NCBI RefSeq assembly: GCF_014701095.1
Contig: NZ_AP023439.1
Span: 2,406,001 to 2,470,000 of the forward strand
DNA length: 64,000 nucleotides
Source: Streptomyces tuirus
GTDB taxonomy: Bacteria; Actinomycetota; Actinomycetes; Streptomycetales; Streptomycetaceae
Reading direction: 5' to 3'
Under the pieces are notes generated by a model, which was given only the letters and a program-made list of their open reading frames with translations, was not told the DNA's origin and ran no database searches. A program made the position numbers and the translations under genes. Of the stretch, positions 1 to 13,886 are shown in pieces; the stretch's first letter is position 1; the number at the start of each line of letters is the position of its first letter.

Positions 1-1296
<1,296 letters not shown>

Positions 1297-1361
1297 TACG
1301 GGCTCCTAGTACGTAAAGGTTTTGCGGTGGGACGAGATTACCCGGCGTGTCGGGGCGGGCG

Positions 1362-1718
1362 TCACGCAGCGTCAGGTGTGGAGGAACCCGCCTGGGCCGC
1401 GAATCTGGCCTTCGCCTCGTCCACCTTCCGGCCGTAGTGCACCGACGCCCACCACAGGGCCGCGAAGACGGCCCCCAGGAAGTACATGGTCGGCACGATG
1501 AACCCCGAGGCGATGAGCGCGATCTGCAGCGCCCAGCCGAGGGCCACCCCGCCCGGGCGCGTCACCAGGCCGCACAGCACCAGACACAGGAACATCGCGA
1601 TGCCGCTGACCGTCCACACGGTCGTCATGGACAGGTCGGGGTCCTTCATGGCGACCAGACCGGCGAACCCGATGACGAAGAACTCGCCGATCAGGGTCGA
1701 AGAACAGAGCGTGCGCAC
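1362..1718 (-). CDS. DUF4233 small membrane protein
   Basis: This is a 118-residue protein with about three to four hydrophobic segments (for example FFVIGFAGLVAM, GIAMFLCLVLCGLV, IALIASGFIVPTMYFLGAVFAALWW) and a charged tail ending YGRKVDEAKARFA. It matches the DUF4233 family, which sits next to folC across actinobacteria; the function is unknown. The GTG start at 1718 is preceded by GGAGGGG and lies 5 bases after the folC stop, so the two genes are probably cotranscribed. Larger ORFs reading through this frame into folC are artefacts of high GC. Confidence 0.85.
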   Translation of the reverse strand: MRTLCSSTLIGEFFVIGFAGLVAMKDPDLSMTTVWTVSGIAMFLCLVLCGLVTRPGGVALGWALQIALIASGFIVPTMYFLGAVFAALWWASVHYGRKVDEAKARFAAQAGSSTPDAA

Positions 1719-1723
1719 GGGAC

Positions 1724-3247
1724 TCAGCCCCTCCCCAGGAGCAGTCGGGCCTCGCCGACGGTGATGACGGAACCGGTGACGAGCACACCGCCGCCGGAGA
1801 ACTCGCCCTCCTCCTCGGCCAGCGTGATGGCGGCCTCCAGGGCGTCGGGCAGCCGCGGCTCGACCTGGACGCGCTCCTCGCCGAACACCTCCACGGCGAT
1901 GCCGGCGAGCTCGTCGGCGTCCATCGCGCGGTGGCTGGAGTTCTGCGTGACCACGACCTCGGCGAACACCGGCTCGAAGGCCTCCAGCAGCTCCCGGACG
2001 TTCTTGTCGCCGCTCGCGCCGACCACGCCGATGAGACGGCTGAACTGGAACGCCTCCCCGATCGCCTCGGCTGCCGCCCGGGCACCGGCCGGGTTGTGGG
2101 CGGCGTCCAGCACGACCGTCGGCGACCGGCGCACAACCTCCAGCCGGCCCGGCGAGGCGACGGCCGCGAAGGCCTTGCGGACCGTGTCCAGATCCAGTGC
2201 GTCGGCCCGCTGCGCGCCGACGCCGAAGAACGCCTCGACGGCGGCGAGCGCGACGGCCGCGTTGTGCGCCTGGTGCGCGCCGTGCAGCGGCAGATACACC
2301 TCGGGGTACTCGCCGCCCAGCCCGCGCAGCGTCACGAGCTGTCCGCCGACGGCCACCTGCCGCTCGACGACACCGAACTCCAGCCCCTCCCGGGCCACCG
2401 TCGCGTCCACCTCGACGGCCTTCTTCAGCAGCACCTGCGCCGCGTCGACCGGCTGCTGCGCCATGATGACCGTCGCACCCTGCTTGATGATGCCGGCCTT
2501 CTCCGTGGCGATCTCGGCGTGTGTGGTGCCCAGCCGGTCGGTGTGGTCGAGGTCTATGGGCGTGACGACGGCGACGTCCCCGTCGATCACGTTCGTCGCG
2601 TCCCAGGAGCCGCCCATGCCGACCTCGACGACGGCCACGTCGGCGGGGGCGTCGGCGAACGCCGCGTACGCCATGCCGGTGAGCACCTCGAAGAAGGACA
2701 GCCGGTACTCCTGGGAGGCGTCGACCATCTCCACGTACGGCTTGATGTCCTGGTACGTCTCGATGAACCGCTCGGGCGCCATGGGCGCGCCGTCGAGGCT
2801 GATGCGCTCGGTGATCGACTGCACGTGGGGCGAGGTGTAGCGGCCGGTGCGCAGCTCGAAGGCGCCGAGCAGGGCCTCGATCATGCGGGCCGTGGAGGTC
2901 TTGCCGTTCGTCCCCGTGATGTGGATCGACGGGTACGACCGCTGCGGCTCCCCCAGCACGTCCATCAGCGCGGCGATACGGCTGACGGAGGGCTCCAGCT
3001 TGGTCTCGCCCCACCGGGTGGCGAGCTCGGTCTCGACCTCGCGCAGGGCCTTGTCGACCTCGGGGTCGGCGGGGCGCGCGGGGATGTCGGCGTCCGGGGG
3101 GCCGCCCTGGGTGCGGAGGGTCCGGCTGCCGGCTTCGATGACCGCGAGGTCGGGGTCGCGGTCGGTCTCCTCCGCGATGATCTCGTCGAAGGGGTCGAGG
3201 GGGTCGGGCTGGTCGTCGGCGTCGTGGTCTGGAGGGAGCTCGCTCAC
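1724..3247 (-). CDS. folC: Folylpolyglutamate synthase / dihydrofolate synthase
   Basis: FolC adds glutamate to dihydropteroate and to reduced folates, using ATP. The 507-residue product has the Mur-ligase P-loop TGTNGKTS at residues 111-118, then TSPHV, EVGMGGSWDATN, the HxxH/DHTDRLG segment and the C-terminal ligase domain with VLDAAHNPAGA. An acidic N-terminal extension of about 70 residues (PPDHDADDQPDPLDPFDEI) is typical of Streptomyces FolC. I chose GTG at 3247; an ATG 10 codons upstream is possible but lacks a better ribosome site. It is followed by the DUF4233 gene in a likely two-gene operon. Confidence 0.95.
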   Translation of the reverse strand: MSELPPDHDADDQPDPLDPFDEIIAEETDRDPDLAVIEAGSRTLRTQGGPPDADIPARPADPEVDKALREVETELATRWGETKLEPSVSRIAALMDVLGEPQRSYPSIHITGTNGKTSTARMIEALLGAFELRTGRYTSPHVQSITERISLDGAPMAPERFIETYQDIKPYVEMVDASQEYRLSFFEVLTGMAYAAFADAPADVAVVEVGMGGSWDATNVIDGDVAVVTPIDLDHTDRLGTTHAEIATEKAGIIKQGATVIMAQQPVDAAQVLLKKAVEVDATVAREGLEFGVVERQVAVGGQLVTLRGLGGEYPEVYLPLHGAHQAHNAAVALAAVEAFFGVGAQRADALDLDTVRKAFAAVASPGRLEVVRRSPTVVLDAAHNPAGARAAAEAIGEAFQFSRLIGVVGASGDKNVRELLEAFEPVFAEVVVTQNSSHRAMDADELAGIAVEVFGEERVQVEPRLPDALEAAITLAEEEGEFSGGGVLVTGSVITVGEARLLLGRG

Positions 3248-3334
3248 GGGGCCCAGTCTACGGAGACCGACTGACATTGTTCGCGGTGGCTTGCGTCCCT
3301 GGGCGGCCTCGGGTCCGTGGGGGGCGCTCGCCCA

Positions 3335-3350
3335 GTTCCCCGCGCCCCTG
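3335..3350. repeat. 16-bp Streptomyces intergenic repeat, copy 1
   Basis: GTTCCCCGCGCCCCTG occurs here and again, identically, at 10372-10387. Both copies lie in gaps next to terminators. I recall this as a common dispersed intergenic motif in Streptomyces genomes. Confidence 0.6.
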
Positions 3351-3379
3351 AACAGCGGGGACGTGCCCCCGGGGCATGC

Positions 3380-3416
3380 GTGAGGCCCCCGGGCCCGACG
3401 GCTCCGGGGGCCTCAC
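3380..3416 (-). terminator. Terminator of valS
   Basis: GTGAGGCCCCCGG pairs perfectly with CCGGGGGCCTCAC (13 bp, 11-base loop), 15 bases beyond the valS stop. Confidence 0.75.
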
Positions 3417-3431
3417 CCACCGTATGAACCC

Positions 3432-6056
<2,625 letters not shown>

Positions 6057-6194
6057 GGGGGTCAGTTTAGAGGTGTCACCGACCGGTCCCGAAACGCGTT
6101 TCGTTTGTAACGGTGGCGGCCCCGATGCCATGCACACGGCGGGTCTGCGCCAGGATGTCCCGAACACATAAGCATCTGGAGGGGAACCCAGACC

Positions 6195-7154
6195 ATGAGT
6201 TACAACCAGCCGGGCCCGTACGGCGGGCAGCCCCAGCAGCCCGGTCCGTACGGCCAGCCGGGCCCGTACGGCCAGCCGCCGCAGGCGCCCCAGCCCGGTT
6301 ACGGCTACCCCCAGCAGGCCCCTCCGCCCCAGCCCGGCTACGGCTACCCCCAGCAGGCCCCGCAGGGCGTCCCGCCCCAGCAGGCGCCGTACGGCCAGCA
6401 GCCCCCGTACGGCCAGCAGCCGCCCTACGGCCAGGCCCCGTACGGCGTGCCCCAGCCGCCCGCGCCCGGCGGTGGCAAGAAGAAGACCGGCATCATCGTC
6501 GGCGCGGTCGCGGTTGTGGCGGCGATCGGCGTCGGCGCGTACTTCGTGATCGGCGGGGGCGGCGGCGCGGGCGCCCTGGAGGACGACGGGCCGCACAAGC
6601 TGGCTACGCCGGCGAAGGTGCTGAGCGAGTACAACCGCATCACCAAGGACGGGGCGACCGCCGGCGACTCCACCAAGGAGCTGGAGAAGAGCGGCGTCAA
6701 GGACGGCAAGTCCGTGCTGGGCTCCTACTCCACGGTGGACCCCACCAAGTACGACCCCTCCGACCCGTCCTCGGCCGCCGCGATGGCAACGGCCAAGAGT
6801 GTCCAGTTCTTCGGTGTCTACGGAGAGGTCTCCGACCCGGAGGCCTCCCTGGACACGTTCTTCGCCAACTTCAAGAAGTCGGCCGAGAAGGACTCCTCCA
6901 GCAGCAGCGGCAGCAAGACCGAGCTGCTCGGCGAGCCGGAGGAGGCGGACCTCGACGGCGCGGTCATGAAGTGCCAGGCGGTCAAGGGCCAGAACGTCAT
7001 GACCAAGAAGGAGCAGACCAACTGGTTCTGCGCCTGGGCCGACTACAGCACCATCGCCGTGGTCTCCTCCGGCACTGCCGCCGGGGACACGTCCAAGGAC
7101 ACGGCCATCGACATGGCGACCAAGATCCGCCCGGAGATCCGAGTGAAGGCCTGA
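6195..7154 (+). CDS. Membrane-anchored protein with Pro/Gln/Tyr-rich N-terminus
   Basis: This is a 319-residue protein of unknown function. Residues 1-95 are a low-complexity cytosolic tail of repeats such as [15 protein letters not shown] and YGQQPPYG. After GGGKKKTG comes one membrane segment (about residues 98-120) and a glycine stretch. A predicted extracellular domain of about 190 residues follows, with two cysteines near the C-terminal end ([16 protein letters not shown]) that could form a disulfide. The ribosome site GGAGGGG precedes the ATG. Such tail-TM-exported-domain proteins are common in Streptomyces. The gene is convergent with clpX across a shared terminator. Confidence 0.8.
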   Translation: MSYNQPGPYGGQPQQPGPYGQPGPYGQPPQAPQPGYGYPQQAPPPQPGYGYPQQAPQGVPPQQAPYGQQPPYGQQPPYGQAPYGVPQPPAPGGGKKKTGIIVGAVAVVAAIGVGAYFVIGGGGGAGALEDDGPHKLATPAKVLSEYNRITKDGATAGDSTKELEKSGVKDGKSVLGSYSTVDPTKYDPSDPSSAAAMATAKSVQFFGVYGEVSDPEASLDTFFANFKKSAEKDSSSSSGSKTELLGEPEEADLDGAVMKCQAVKGQNVMTKKEQTNWFCAWADYSTIAVVSSGTAAGDTSKDTAIDMATKIRPEIRVKA

Positions 7155-7171
7155 CGACGCCGAAGGCACAA

Positions 7172-7210
7172 AGGGAAGGGGCCCCGGTCGATGACCGGGG
7201 CCCCTTCCCT
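7172..7210. terminator. Bidirectional terminator
   Basis: A perfect 18-bp inverted repeat (AGGGAAGGGGCCCCGGTC and its complement) with a 3-base loop lies between the convergent Pro-rich protein gene and clpX. Confidence 0.85.
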
Positions 7211-7221
7211 GTACGTCTGTG

Positions 7222-8508
7222 TCACGCCGTCTTCTGCTCGCCCGGCCCCCGCCCCCGCGCATCCCGCGGGATCAGGGTCGGGTTGACGTTCGACTGGACG
7301 ACGTCCGCCGTGATGACGACCCGGGCCACGTCCTTGCGGGACGGGACCTCGTACATCACGCCCTGGAGGACCTCCTCCATGATGGCGCGCAGGCCGCGCG
7401 CGCCGGTCTGGCGGAGGATGGCCTGGTCGGCGATGGCTTCGAGGGCCTCGCGCTCGAAGTCCAGCTCCACGCCGTCGAGTTCGAAGAGGCGCTGGTACTG
7501 CTTGACGAGCGCGTTGCGCGGCTCGACGAGGATCTGGAGCAGGGCCTCGCGGTCGAGGTTGTGGACCGAGGTGATGACCGGGAGACGGCCGATGAACTCG
7601 GGGATCATGCCGAACTTGACCAGGTCCTCCGGCATGACCTCCTGGAACTGGTCCTTGGACTCCATCTCGCGCTTGGAGCGGATCTGCGCGCCGAAGCCGA
7701 TGCCCTTGGCGCCCGCCCGGGACTCGATGATCTTCTCGAGACCGGCGAACGCACCGCCCACGATGAACAGCACGTTCGTCGTGTCGATCTGGATGAACTC
7801 CTGGTGGGGGTGCTTGCGGCCGCCCTGCGGCGGGACCGAGGCCGTGGTGCCCTCGAGGATCTTCAGCAGGGCCTGCTGGACGCCCTCGCCCGAGACGTCG
7901 CGGGTGATGGAGGGGTTCTCACTCTTCCTCGCGACCTTGTCGATCTCGTCGATGTAGATGATCCCGGTCTCGGCCTTCTTGACGTCGTAGTCGGCCGCCT
8001 GGATCAGCTTGAGCAGGATGTTCTCCACGTCCTCGCCGACGTAACCGGCCTCCGTGAGCGCCGTGGCGTCGGCGATCGCGAAGGGGACGTTGAGCATGCG
8101 CGCGAGGGTCTGCGCGAGGAGGGTCTTGCCGGAGCCCGTGGGACCGAGGAGCAGGATGTTGGACTTCGCCAACTCGATGCCGTCGTCACGGCCGTTCGCC
8201 CCGCCGTTCTCGCCGGCCTGGACTCGCTTGTAGTGGTTGTACACCGCTACGGAGAGGGCCTTCTTGGCGGCTTCCTGGCCGACCACGTAGCCCTCGAGGA
8301 ACTCGTAGATCTCGCGGGGCTTCGGGAGTTCCTCCCAGCGCACCTCGCTGGTCTCCGCGAGCTCTTCCTCGATGATCTCGTTGCAGAGGTCGATGCACTC
8401 GTCGCAGATGTACACACCGGGCCCTGCGATGAGCTTCTTGACCTGCTTCTGGCTCTTGCCGCAGAACGAGCACTTGAGCAGATCGCCGCCGTCACCGATG
8501 CGTGCCAC
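7222..8508 (-). CDS. clpX: ATP-dependent Clp protease ATP-binding subunit ClpX
   Basis: ClpX is the AAA+ unfoldase hexamer that feeds substrates to ClpP. The 428-residue product has the N-terminal zinc-binding domain (Cys13, Cys16, Cys35, Cys38 in CSFCGKS...CDECIDLC), Walker A GPTGSGKT at 122-129, Walker B IIYIDEID at 183-190, the IGF-like ClpP-docking loop (KGIGFGAQ) and the sensor-2 segment [12 protein letters not shown] chose GTG at 8508, which gives the normal N-terminus [12 protein letters not shown]. It lies 181 bases downstream of clpP2, so it may be cotranscribed or have its own promoter there. Confidence 0.97.
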   Translation of the reverse strand: MARIGDGGDLLKCSFCGKSQKQVKKLIAGPGVYICDECIDLCNEIIEEELAETSEVRWEELPKPREIYEFLEGYVVGQEAAKKALSVAVYNHYKRVQAGENGGANGRDDGIELAKSNILLLGPTGSGKTLLAQTLARMLNVPFAIADATALTEAGYVGEDVENILLKLIQAADYDVKKAETGIIYIDEIDKVARKSENPSITRDVSGEGVQQALLKILEGTTASVPPQGGRKHPHQEFIQIDTTNVLFIVGGAFAGLEKIIESRAGAKGIGFGAQIRSKREMESKDQFQEVMPEDLVKFGMIPEFIGRLPVITSVHNLDREALLQILVEPRNALVKQYQRLFELDGVELDFEREALEAIADQAILRQTGARGLRAIMEEVLQGVMYEVPSRKDVARVVITADVVQSNVNPTLIPRDARGRGPGEQKTA

Positions 8509-8689
8509 GGTGTGCTTCCCCTTCGCCTGGGAGACTCCTGGACGCCGACGTCCAGCGGACTCCTGGTGCTGCCTTATGTCCGACGGTACCTTGCCGGGCC
8601 CCCCGTTCGGGCCCCCCTTGGCGCGGTTCGCTTTGACGTGAACCGAGTCAAACCGTGCCAAGGGGCGGCAGACCTCACTGCCTCTCGCC

Positions 8690-9397
8690 TCAGCGCAGGC
8701 TCGAGTTGTCCATCTTCCGGGTGGTGATGATCTGGTCGATCAGGCCGTAGCTCAGCGCGTCCTCGGCCGTGAGGATCTTGTCGCGCTCGATGTCCTCGCG
8801 GATCTTCTCGACCGGCGTGGTGGAGTGCTTGGCCAGCATCTCCTCCAGCTGCGAGCGCATCCGGAGGATCTCGTTCGCGGCGATCTCCAGGTCGGAGACC
8901 TGACCGCGGCCGGTCTCGCTGTACGGCTGGTGGATCAGGACGCGCGCGTTCGGCAGGGCCATGCGCTTGCCCGGTGTACCGGCGGCCAGCAGGACGGCGG
9001 CGGCGGAGGCGGCCTGGCCCATGCAGACCGTCTGGATGTCCGGCTTCACGTACTGCATCGTGTCGTAGATCGCGGTGAGCGCCGTGAAGGAGCCGCCGGG
9101 GCTGTTGATGTAGACCGAGATGTCACGGTCGGGGTCCATCGACTCCAGGCACAGCAGCTGCGCCATGACGTCGTTGGCGGAGGCGTCGTCGATCTGGACG
9201 CCGAGGAAGATCACGCGCTCCTCGAAGAGCTTCGCGTACGGGTCGTACTCGCGGATGCCCTGGGAAGTGCGCTCGACGAAGCGCGGAATGACGTAGCGGG
9301 ACTCGGCCTGCGGGCCGGTGTAGCGGCCCTGGGAGGCGCTCATGTCCTGCACGGCGTGCATACGGTCGTAGATCCCACTGCCGGGGAACTGGTTCAC
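8690..9397 (-). CDS. clpP2: ATP-dependent Clp protease proteolytic subunit 2
   Basis: This is the second of two tandem ClpP peptidases. Actinobacterial ClpP1 and ClpP2 form a mixed double ring that degrades proteins delivered by ClpX or ClpC. The 235-residue product has the catalytic triad Ser131 (GQAASAA), His156 (LIHQPYS) and Asp206 (ERDKIL). GTG at 9397 follows AGGAG at good spacing. The gene lies 109 bases after clpP1 in the same direction. The gene name follows the S. coelicolor order as I recall it (clpP1-clpP2-clpX). Confidence 0.95.
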   Translation of the reverse strand: MNQFPGSGIYDRMHAVQDMSASQGRYTGPQAESRYVIPRFVERTSQGIREYDPYAKLFEERVIFLGVQIDDASANDVMAQLLCLESMDPDRDISVYINSPGGSFTALTAIYDTMQYVKPDIQTVCMGQAASAAAVLLAAGTPGKRMALPNARVLIHQPYSETGRGQVSDLEIAANEILRMRSQLEEMLAKHSTTPVEKIREDIERDKILTAEDALSYGLIDQIITTRKMDNSSLR

Positions 9398-9506
9398 GGT
9401 GTCTCCTGAAAAGGGCTGAGGCGGTCGGCTGGGGCTGTCTGGGGTCGCTGGGGCCCGGGAGGGCTCCGTGGGCCTCACGGGGCGCCACAGGCCCCGTGGG
9501 GACCGC

Positions 9507-10124
9507 TCAGGCCCCGGTGCCGCCGCCGCCCGGCATGCCGGCGGCCGTGGGGATGACGTCGTCGATGAGGCCGTACTCCTTGGCCTCGAAGGCGTCGAAC
9601 CAGCGGTCGCGGTCCGAGTCGCGGGTGATCTGCTCGATCGTCTGGCCGGTGTGCTGCGAGGTCAGCTCGGCCATGCGCTTCTTGGTGTGCAGCAGCCGCT
9701 CGGCGTGGATCTTGATGTCCGAGGCCGAACCGGCGAGGCCGGCGGAGGGCTGGTGGATCAGGATCTCGGCGTTCGGCAGCGCGAAGCGCTTGCCGGGGGT
9801 GCCGGCGCTGAGCAGGAACTGGCCCATCGAGGCCGCGAGGCCCATGGCGATGGTGACCACGTCGTTCTTGATGAACTGCATGGTGTCGTAGATCGCCATG
9901 CCGGCCGTGATGGAACCGCCGGGGCTGTTGATGTACAGGTAGATGTCCTTGTCCGGGTCGGCGGCAAGGAGCAGCAGCTGCGCGGTGATCTTGTTCGCGA
10001 TGTCGTCGTCGACCGGCTGGCCGAGGAAGATGATCCGCTCGTTGAGCAGCCGGTTGTAGACCTGGTCGCCGAGGCCACCACCGATGGAAGGCTCGCCGGC
10101 GGCTGAGGGCATCAGATTCGTCAC
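9507..10124 (-). CDS. clpP1: ATP-dependent Clp protease proteolytic subunit 1
   Basis: This is a ClpP serine peptidase, partner of ClpP2. The 205-residue product shows Ser99 (GLAASMGQF), His124 (LIHQPSAG) and Asp173 (SDRDRWF), the oligomer loop [19 protein letters not shown] and a Gly-rich C-terminus. I chose GTG at 10124 ([10 protein letters not shown]), with AGGTGGA upstream; ATG at 10112 is a shorter alternative. It is the first gene of the clpP1-clpP2 unit. The promoter should lie in the 290-base gap that also holds the tig terminator. Confidence 0.95.
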   Translation of the reverse strand: MTNLMPSAAGEPSIGGGLGDQVYNRLLNERIIFLGQPVDDDIANKITAQLLLLAADPDKDIYLYINSPGGSITAGMAIYDTMQFIKNDVVTIAMGLAASMGQFLLSAGTPGKRFALPNAEILIHQPSAGLAGSASDIKIHAERLLHTKKRMAELTSQHTGQTIEQITRDSDRDRWFDAFEAKEYGLIDDVIPTAAGMPGGGGTGA

Positions 10125-10371
10125 GTATCCACCTGCTCGTCTTACGACGGCGCCGGGCCGTCTCACGTTTCCCTAGGGGCTAGGAGCCGTTCGGGGACTC
10201 CACTGCCCTCGTATTCATGGACCCTAACGCGCGGGTCCCTTCGGGGAATCCCGGAGATGGGAGTGTTCGCCGGGGGCGTAGCGCGGTGGGCTCCGCCGGT
10301 GGGGCCGTGCCGTCTCGCCGTGGGCGGATCTTCCGGTGGGCGGCCGCGGGCGCGTGGGGGCTTGTCGCGCG

Positions 10372-10387
10372 GTTCCCCGCGCCCCTG
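10372..10387. repeat. 16-bp Streptomyces intergenic repeat, copy 2
   Basis: Identical to the copy at 3335-3350 (GTTCCCCGCGCCCCTG), 27 bases from the tig terminator. Confidence 0.6.
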
Positions 10388-10413
10388 GAGGCGGGCTGCC
10401 CTCGCGGGTGGCA

Positions 10414-10448
10414 AGAAGGCCCCGGGGCTGCACGCCCCGGGGCCTTCT
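10414..10448 (-). terminator. Terminator of tig
   Basis: Perfect 15-bp stem AGAAGGCCCCGGGGC with a 5-base loop, 24 bases past the tig stop. Confidence 0.85.
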
Positions 10449-10471
10449 CACGAACTCACCGCGACCGGGGC

Positions 10472-11860
10472 TCAGCCCTCGGTCTTCTCCTCGGCGGACT
10501 CGGCCGGGGTCTCCTCGGCGGAGGCCTCGGCGGACTCGGTCTCGTCCTCTTCGTCGTCGAGGTCGATGATCTCGCCGTTGGTGTCCTTGACCGTGGCCTT
10601 CTCGACCACGACGGCCAGGGCCTTGCCGCGGGCGACCTCGCCGACCAGGAGCGGAACCTGGCCGCCCTCGACGACCGCCTGGGCGAACTGGTCGGGGGAC
10701 ATGCCGGAGGAGGCCGCACGGCGCATGAGGTGCTCGGTGAGCTCCTCCTGGTTGACGTTCAGCTTCTCCTGCTTGACGAGCTCGTCGAGCACGAACTGGG
10801 TCTTGATGCCCTTGACCGCGGCTTCCTTGGTCTCGGCGTCGAACTCCTCCTCGCTCTTGCCCTGGATCTCCAGGTACTTCGCGAGGTCGAGGCCCATCTG
10901 GCCGAGCTGGTGGTGCTCGAGGTTGTGCTTGCGGGTGTTGATCTCGTCCTCGAGCAGTTTCTCGGGGACCGGGACCTCGACCAGCTCGAGCAGCTTCTCC
11001 AGGACGCGCTCCTGGGCCTGCGTGGCCTGGTCGTACTGCTTCATGTTCTCGAGGCGCTTGCGGCTGTCCGCGCGGAGCTCCTCGATGGTGTCGAACTCGG
11101 AGGCGAGCTGCGCGAACTCGTCGTCCAGCTCGGGCAGTTCACGCTTGGCGACCTGGGTGACCTTGACGGTGACCTCGGCCTCCTTGCCGGCGGCGGAGCC
11201 GCCCTTGAGCTCGGAGGTGAAGGTGGCCTCGCCACCGGCCTCCACGCCCTTCACGGCGTCGTCGATGCCGTCCAGCAGCTCGCCGGAGCCGATGGTGTAG
11301 GAGACGCCGTCGGCGACCCCGTCCTCCAGGACCTCGCCGTCGACCTTGGCCTGCAGGTCGATCGTGACGACGTCGCCGTCCTCGGCGGCACGCTCGACGG
11401 GGGCGGTGGAGGCGAAGCGCTCGCGCAGCTCCTCGACGGCCTTGTCGACGTCCTCGTCGGTGACCTCGACCGCGTCGACCTCGACCTCGATGCCGGAGAA
11501 GTCCGGGATCTCGATGGAGGGGCGGATGTCGACCTCGGCGGTGAAGTTCAGCGTCTCGCCGTCCTTCAGCTCCGTGATGTCGACCTCGGGCTGGCCCAGC
11601 ACGCTGAGCTCGGCCTCGTTGACCGCGTCGGTGTAGAACTTGGGAAGCGCGTCGTTGACCGCCTCCTCCAGCACCGCACCGCGGCCGAAGCGCTGGTCGA
11701 TGACACGGGCAGGGATCTTGCCCTTGCGGAAGCCCTTCACCGTGACCTGCTGGTTGATCTTCTTGTACGCCGCGTCGAGGCTGTCCTTGAGCTCCTCGAA
11801 GGGCACCTCGACAGTCAGCCGAACCCGGGTCGGGTTCAGGGTCTCCACGGCGCTCTTCAC
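10472..11860 (-). CDS. tig: Trigger factor (ribosome-associated chaperone and peptidyl-prolyl isomerase)
   Basis: Trigger factor binds nascent chains at the ribosome exit. The 462-residue product has the ribosome-docking signature GFRKGKIP at residues 43-50, an FKBP-type isomerase domain in the middle ([15 protein letters not shown]...[18 protein letters not shown]) and the helical C-terminal chaperone domain. The tail is very acidic ([24 protein letters not shown]), as in other Streptomyces Tig. The ATG gives the conserved start [15 protein letters not shown]. It lies directly upstream of clpP1-clpP2-clpX, a common bacterial arrangement. Confidence 0.97.
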   Translation of the reverse strand: MKSAVETLNPTRVRLTVEVPFEELKDSLDAAYKKINQQVTVKGFRKGKIPARVIDQRFGRGAVLEEAVNDALPKFYTDAVNEAELSVLGQPEVDITELKDGETLNFTAEVDIRPSIEIPDFSGIEVEVDAVEVTDEDVDKAVEELRERFASTAPVERAAEDGDVVTIDLQAKVDGEVLEDGVADGVSYTIGSGELLDGIDDAVKGVEAGGEATFTSELKGGSAAGKEAEVTVKVTQVAKRELPELDDEFAQLASEFDTIEELRADSRKRLENMKQYDQATQAQERVLEKLLELVEVPVPEKLLEDEINTRKHNLEHHQLGQMGLDLAKYLEIQGKSEEEFDAETKEAAVKGIKTQFVLDELVKQEKLNVNQEELTEHLMRRAASSGMSPDQFAQAVVEGGQVPLLVGEVARGKALAVVVEKATVKDTNGEIIDLDDEEDETESAEASAEETPAESAEEKTEG

Positions 11861-12053
11861 GGTTCGGTCTCCTTGTGGCTGACTTCTTGGTTTCTGCCGG
11901 GGCCAGAACGGCCCGGCGGATTTCGCCGCCCGGAGACTTCAGACGCTGAGACACACGGGCGTGCAGCTTGCATAGTAACGGCAGCGACTGCACCGCCCAA
12001 AAGGCGATCACGCGAGTGATCGGATGGGCGATCACGCGAGATGATCGGATGGC

Positions 12054-12130
12054 TGGTCGGGGTGGCGGGATTTGAACCCACGGCCTTCCGCTCCCAAAGC
12101 GGACGCGCTACCAAGCTGCGCCACACCCCG
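12054..12130 (-). tRNA. tRNA-Pro (anticodon TGG)
   Basis: A full cloverleaf reads on the minus strand. The acceptor is CGGGGTG/CACCCCG, the anticodon stem CCGCT carries loop TTTGGGA (anticodon TGG), and the T-arm is GTGGGTTCAAATCCCGC. The 3' CCA is encoded, giving 77 nt. Confidence 0.96.
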
Positions 12131-12294
12131 TCTGGTGCGAGACGTAGGGTACATGCCGACCGGCGGTGTGGCCGCCGCATTTCCCCAGGGTCCGCGCCGC
12201 GTCCGCTCCGGCGGGAATGCGGTGTGCGACGCAGGGGGCCGACCCGCTACGATGCCTTCAGTGCCGCGGTCACCCGACCTGCGGCGCGTGCTGT

Positions 12295-12368
12295 GCGGGC
12301 GTAGCTCAATGGTAGAGCCCTAGTCTTCCAAACTAGCTACGCGGGTTCGATTCCCGTCGCCCGCTCCA
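12295..12368 (+). tRNA. tRNA-Gly (anticodon TCC)
   Basis: The acceptor is GCGGGCG/CGCCCGC, the anticodon stem CTAGT/ACTAG carries loop CTTCCAA (anticodon TCC), and the T-arm is GCGGGTTCGATTCCCGT. CCA is encoded. It is followed at once by a strong terminator. Confidence 0.96.
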
Positions 12369-12373
12369 TTCGG

Positions 12374-12417
12374 CTCAGGGCCGGGTCGGAGAATTACTTC
12401 TCCGACCCGGCCCTGAG
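12374..12417 (+). terminator. Terminator of the tRNA-Gly gene
   Basis: A perfect 20-bp inverted repeat (CTCAGGGCCGGGTCGGAGAA and complement) with loop TTAC starts 6 bases after the tRNA. It could also stop transcripts of the decayed kinase gene coming from the other side. Confidence 0.9.
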
Positions 12418-12440
12418 TCGTGTGCGGGGGCAGCTCGGTG

Positions 12441-13611
12441 TCAGAGGTCGCGTACGTCGACGGTGTAGACGGAGCGGACGCCGTAGGGGATGTAGAGGGC
12501 GTCGCCGACGAGGAGGAACCGCGCCCCGGAGGTGACGAGCAGGCTGTCGACCCGGCCGCCGTCGTCGCGGCCGTCCCTCGTGTCCTCGACCTTGCCGCTG
12601 CGCGTGTTCAGGGCGACGCGAAGTGCACATGGGTGGCGGAGGCCGTCGGCGGCCCCTGCCGCTCCAGGGTGGTGTTGGATTCCCACAGCGTGCGCCCGGT
12701 GCGCGGCGAGACGGCGCGGACGCCGCCGCTGGTGCGCGTGAAGTAGACGGTGCCGCGGACCAGGTACGCCCTCGACGCCTCAACCGGCTCACCGTGCGAC
12801 GGCTGGCGCGAGGCGGCGTCGATCAGGGTGAGGCCGCGGGTCATGGACACGCCGTCCGTGAACACCAGGTGTCCGCCCTGTCGGCCGAGCATCTGCAGGG
12901 AGCCCTCGGCCTCGACGATCCAGCGGGGCTTCCCGGTGGCCGGGTCGATCTCGGAGACGCTGGTCTCGGTGGTTTTCCCGGCCTGCGGCTCGGCCGTGCA
13001 GATCAGGTAGGCGCGGTCGGCCGCCGAGTCCAGGACGCAGTCGCCCTGGTCGCCCTGTGATCCGTAGAAGGTGACGACGCCCTCGGACATGCCCATGACG
13101 CGGCCGGTCTGGGTGAGGACGTCGGAGGCGGCGAACTCGGCGGCGCGGGAGATGCCGAAGTCGATGACGCGGGGGCCGTCCTCGGCGAGCATCACGTTGG
13201 CCGGCTTCTGGTCGCGGTGGACGACTCCGGCCCGGTGGATGTCGCGCAGGGCCTCGGCGAGGCCGCGCAGTCGGGGCAGCGGGAGCGGGCCGTGCTCGCG
13301 GACGTGGGTGCCGAGGTCCGCGCCCGGTATGTAGAGGGTGGCCATCCAGGGACGCGCGGCGTCGGCGTCGGCGTCCACGACGGGGGCCGTGAAGGCGCCG
13401 CTGACCTGCCGGGCGGCGGCCACCTCGCGTCGGAAGCGGGTGCGGAACTTGTTGTTGTCGGTGTAGCGGTTGTGCACGACCTTGATCGCGAGGCGCCGGC
13501 CCGAGGCCGAGCGGGCCAGGTAGACCACACCCATGCCGCCGCAGCCGAGGCGGTCCTCGATGCGGTGGCCGCCCACCTCCGCCGGGTCGGAATCGCGCCC
13601 CCGTCACGCAC
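12441..13611 (-). pseudogene. Decayed Ser/Thr protein kinase with PQQ beta-propeller
   Basis: The kinase N-lobe and catalytic loop are readable: GCGGMGVVYLAR, IKVV with the ATP lysine, then HRDQKPANVML and IDFGISRA. The frame then jumps from TGRVMG straight into beta-propeller blades (VVTFYGSQGDQGD...YLICTAEPQ), so the APE region, the rest of the C-lobe, the membrane segment and the first blades are missing. At about 12615-12625 the frame ends with HVHFASP-stop, while the natural continuation ALNTRSGKVEDTRDG...SVYTVDVRDL sits in another frame. One inserted base would restore it. The start also looks shifted: MRDGGAI lies in one frame and SDPAEVGGHRIEDR in another. The catalytic loop HRDQKPAN has Q where L/I is usual. 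I read this as a degraded relative of Streptomyces kinase-PQQ receptors; a sequencing error could explain only the one-base change. Confidence 0.75.
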
Positions 13612-13691
13612 CGTCCTGTGGTCGGGGCGAGCGTGACCCGCCCCTCACCGGGCCCGCGGCGCGGGGCTCGGCAGGGGCGCTCGCGGACCGG

Positions 13692-13886
13692 TCAGAAGCT
13701 GATGGAGTTGATGGTGTCCGCTATCGAGTTGAGGAACCGGTTGATGGACGGGGCCATACCGGTCGAGGCGAGGAAGAAGCCGAAGAGGATCGCCACGATC
13801 GCCGGCCCCGCCTTGATGGATCCCCCTCTCAGCAACACCACAAGGATGATCGCCAACAGCAGCACCACAGACAGTGAAATGGCCAC
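13692..13886 (-). CDS. Small two-helix membrane protein
   Basis: This 64-residue product has two hydrophobic segments, LSVVLLLAIILVVLL and AIVAILFGFFLAS, separated by RGGSIKAGP. It ends with an amphipathic stretch (SINRFLNSIADTINSISF). The shape and good codon use support a real gene; I recall similar short proteins in many streptomycetes. The function is unknown. Confidence 0.7.
   Translation of the reverse strand: MAISLSVVLLLAIILVVLLRGGSIKAGPAIVAILFGFFLASTGMAPSINRFLNSIADTINSISF

Larger units (their letters stand above)
10125..10471. other. Gap between tig and clpP1: clpP1 promoter, repeat and tig terminator
   Basis: This stretch of about 350 bases contains the upstream region of clpP1 at its low-coordinate end, the second copy of the 16-bp repeat (10372-10387) and the tig terminator (10414-10448). 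I looked for a ClgR-type site upstream of clpP1 and found none that I could defend. No gene is seen. Confidence 0.6.

Noticed and set aside
6057..7262. Long minus-strand extension of the valS frame
   Set aside because: It runs antisense to the Pro-rich protein gene, is low-complexity (repeated LAV/RGLL-like stretches) and extends past the normal ValS N-terminus.
10125..10260. Possible ClgR operator upstream of clpP1
   Set aside because: I looked for a GTTCGC-n-GCGAAC-like palindrome and found only partial matches.
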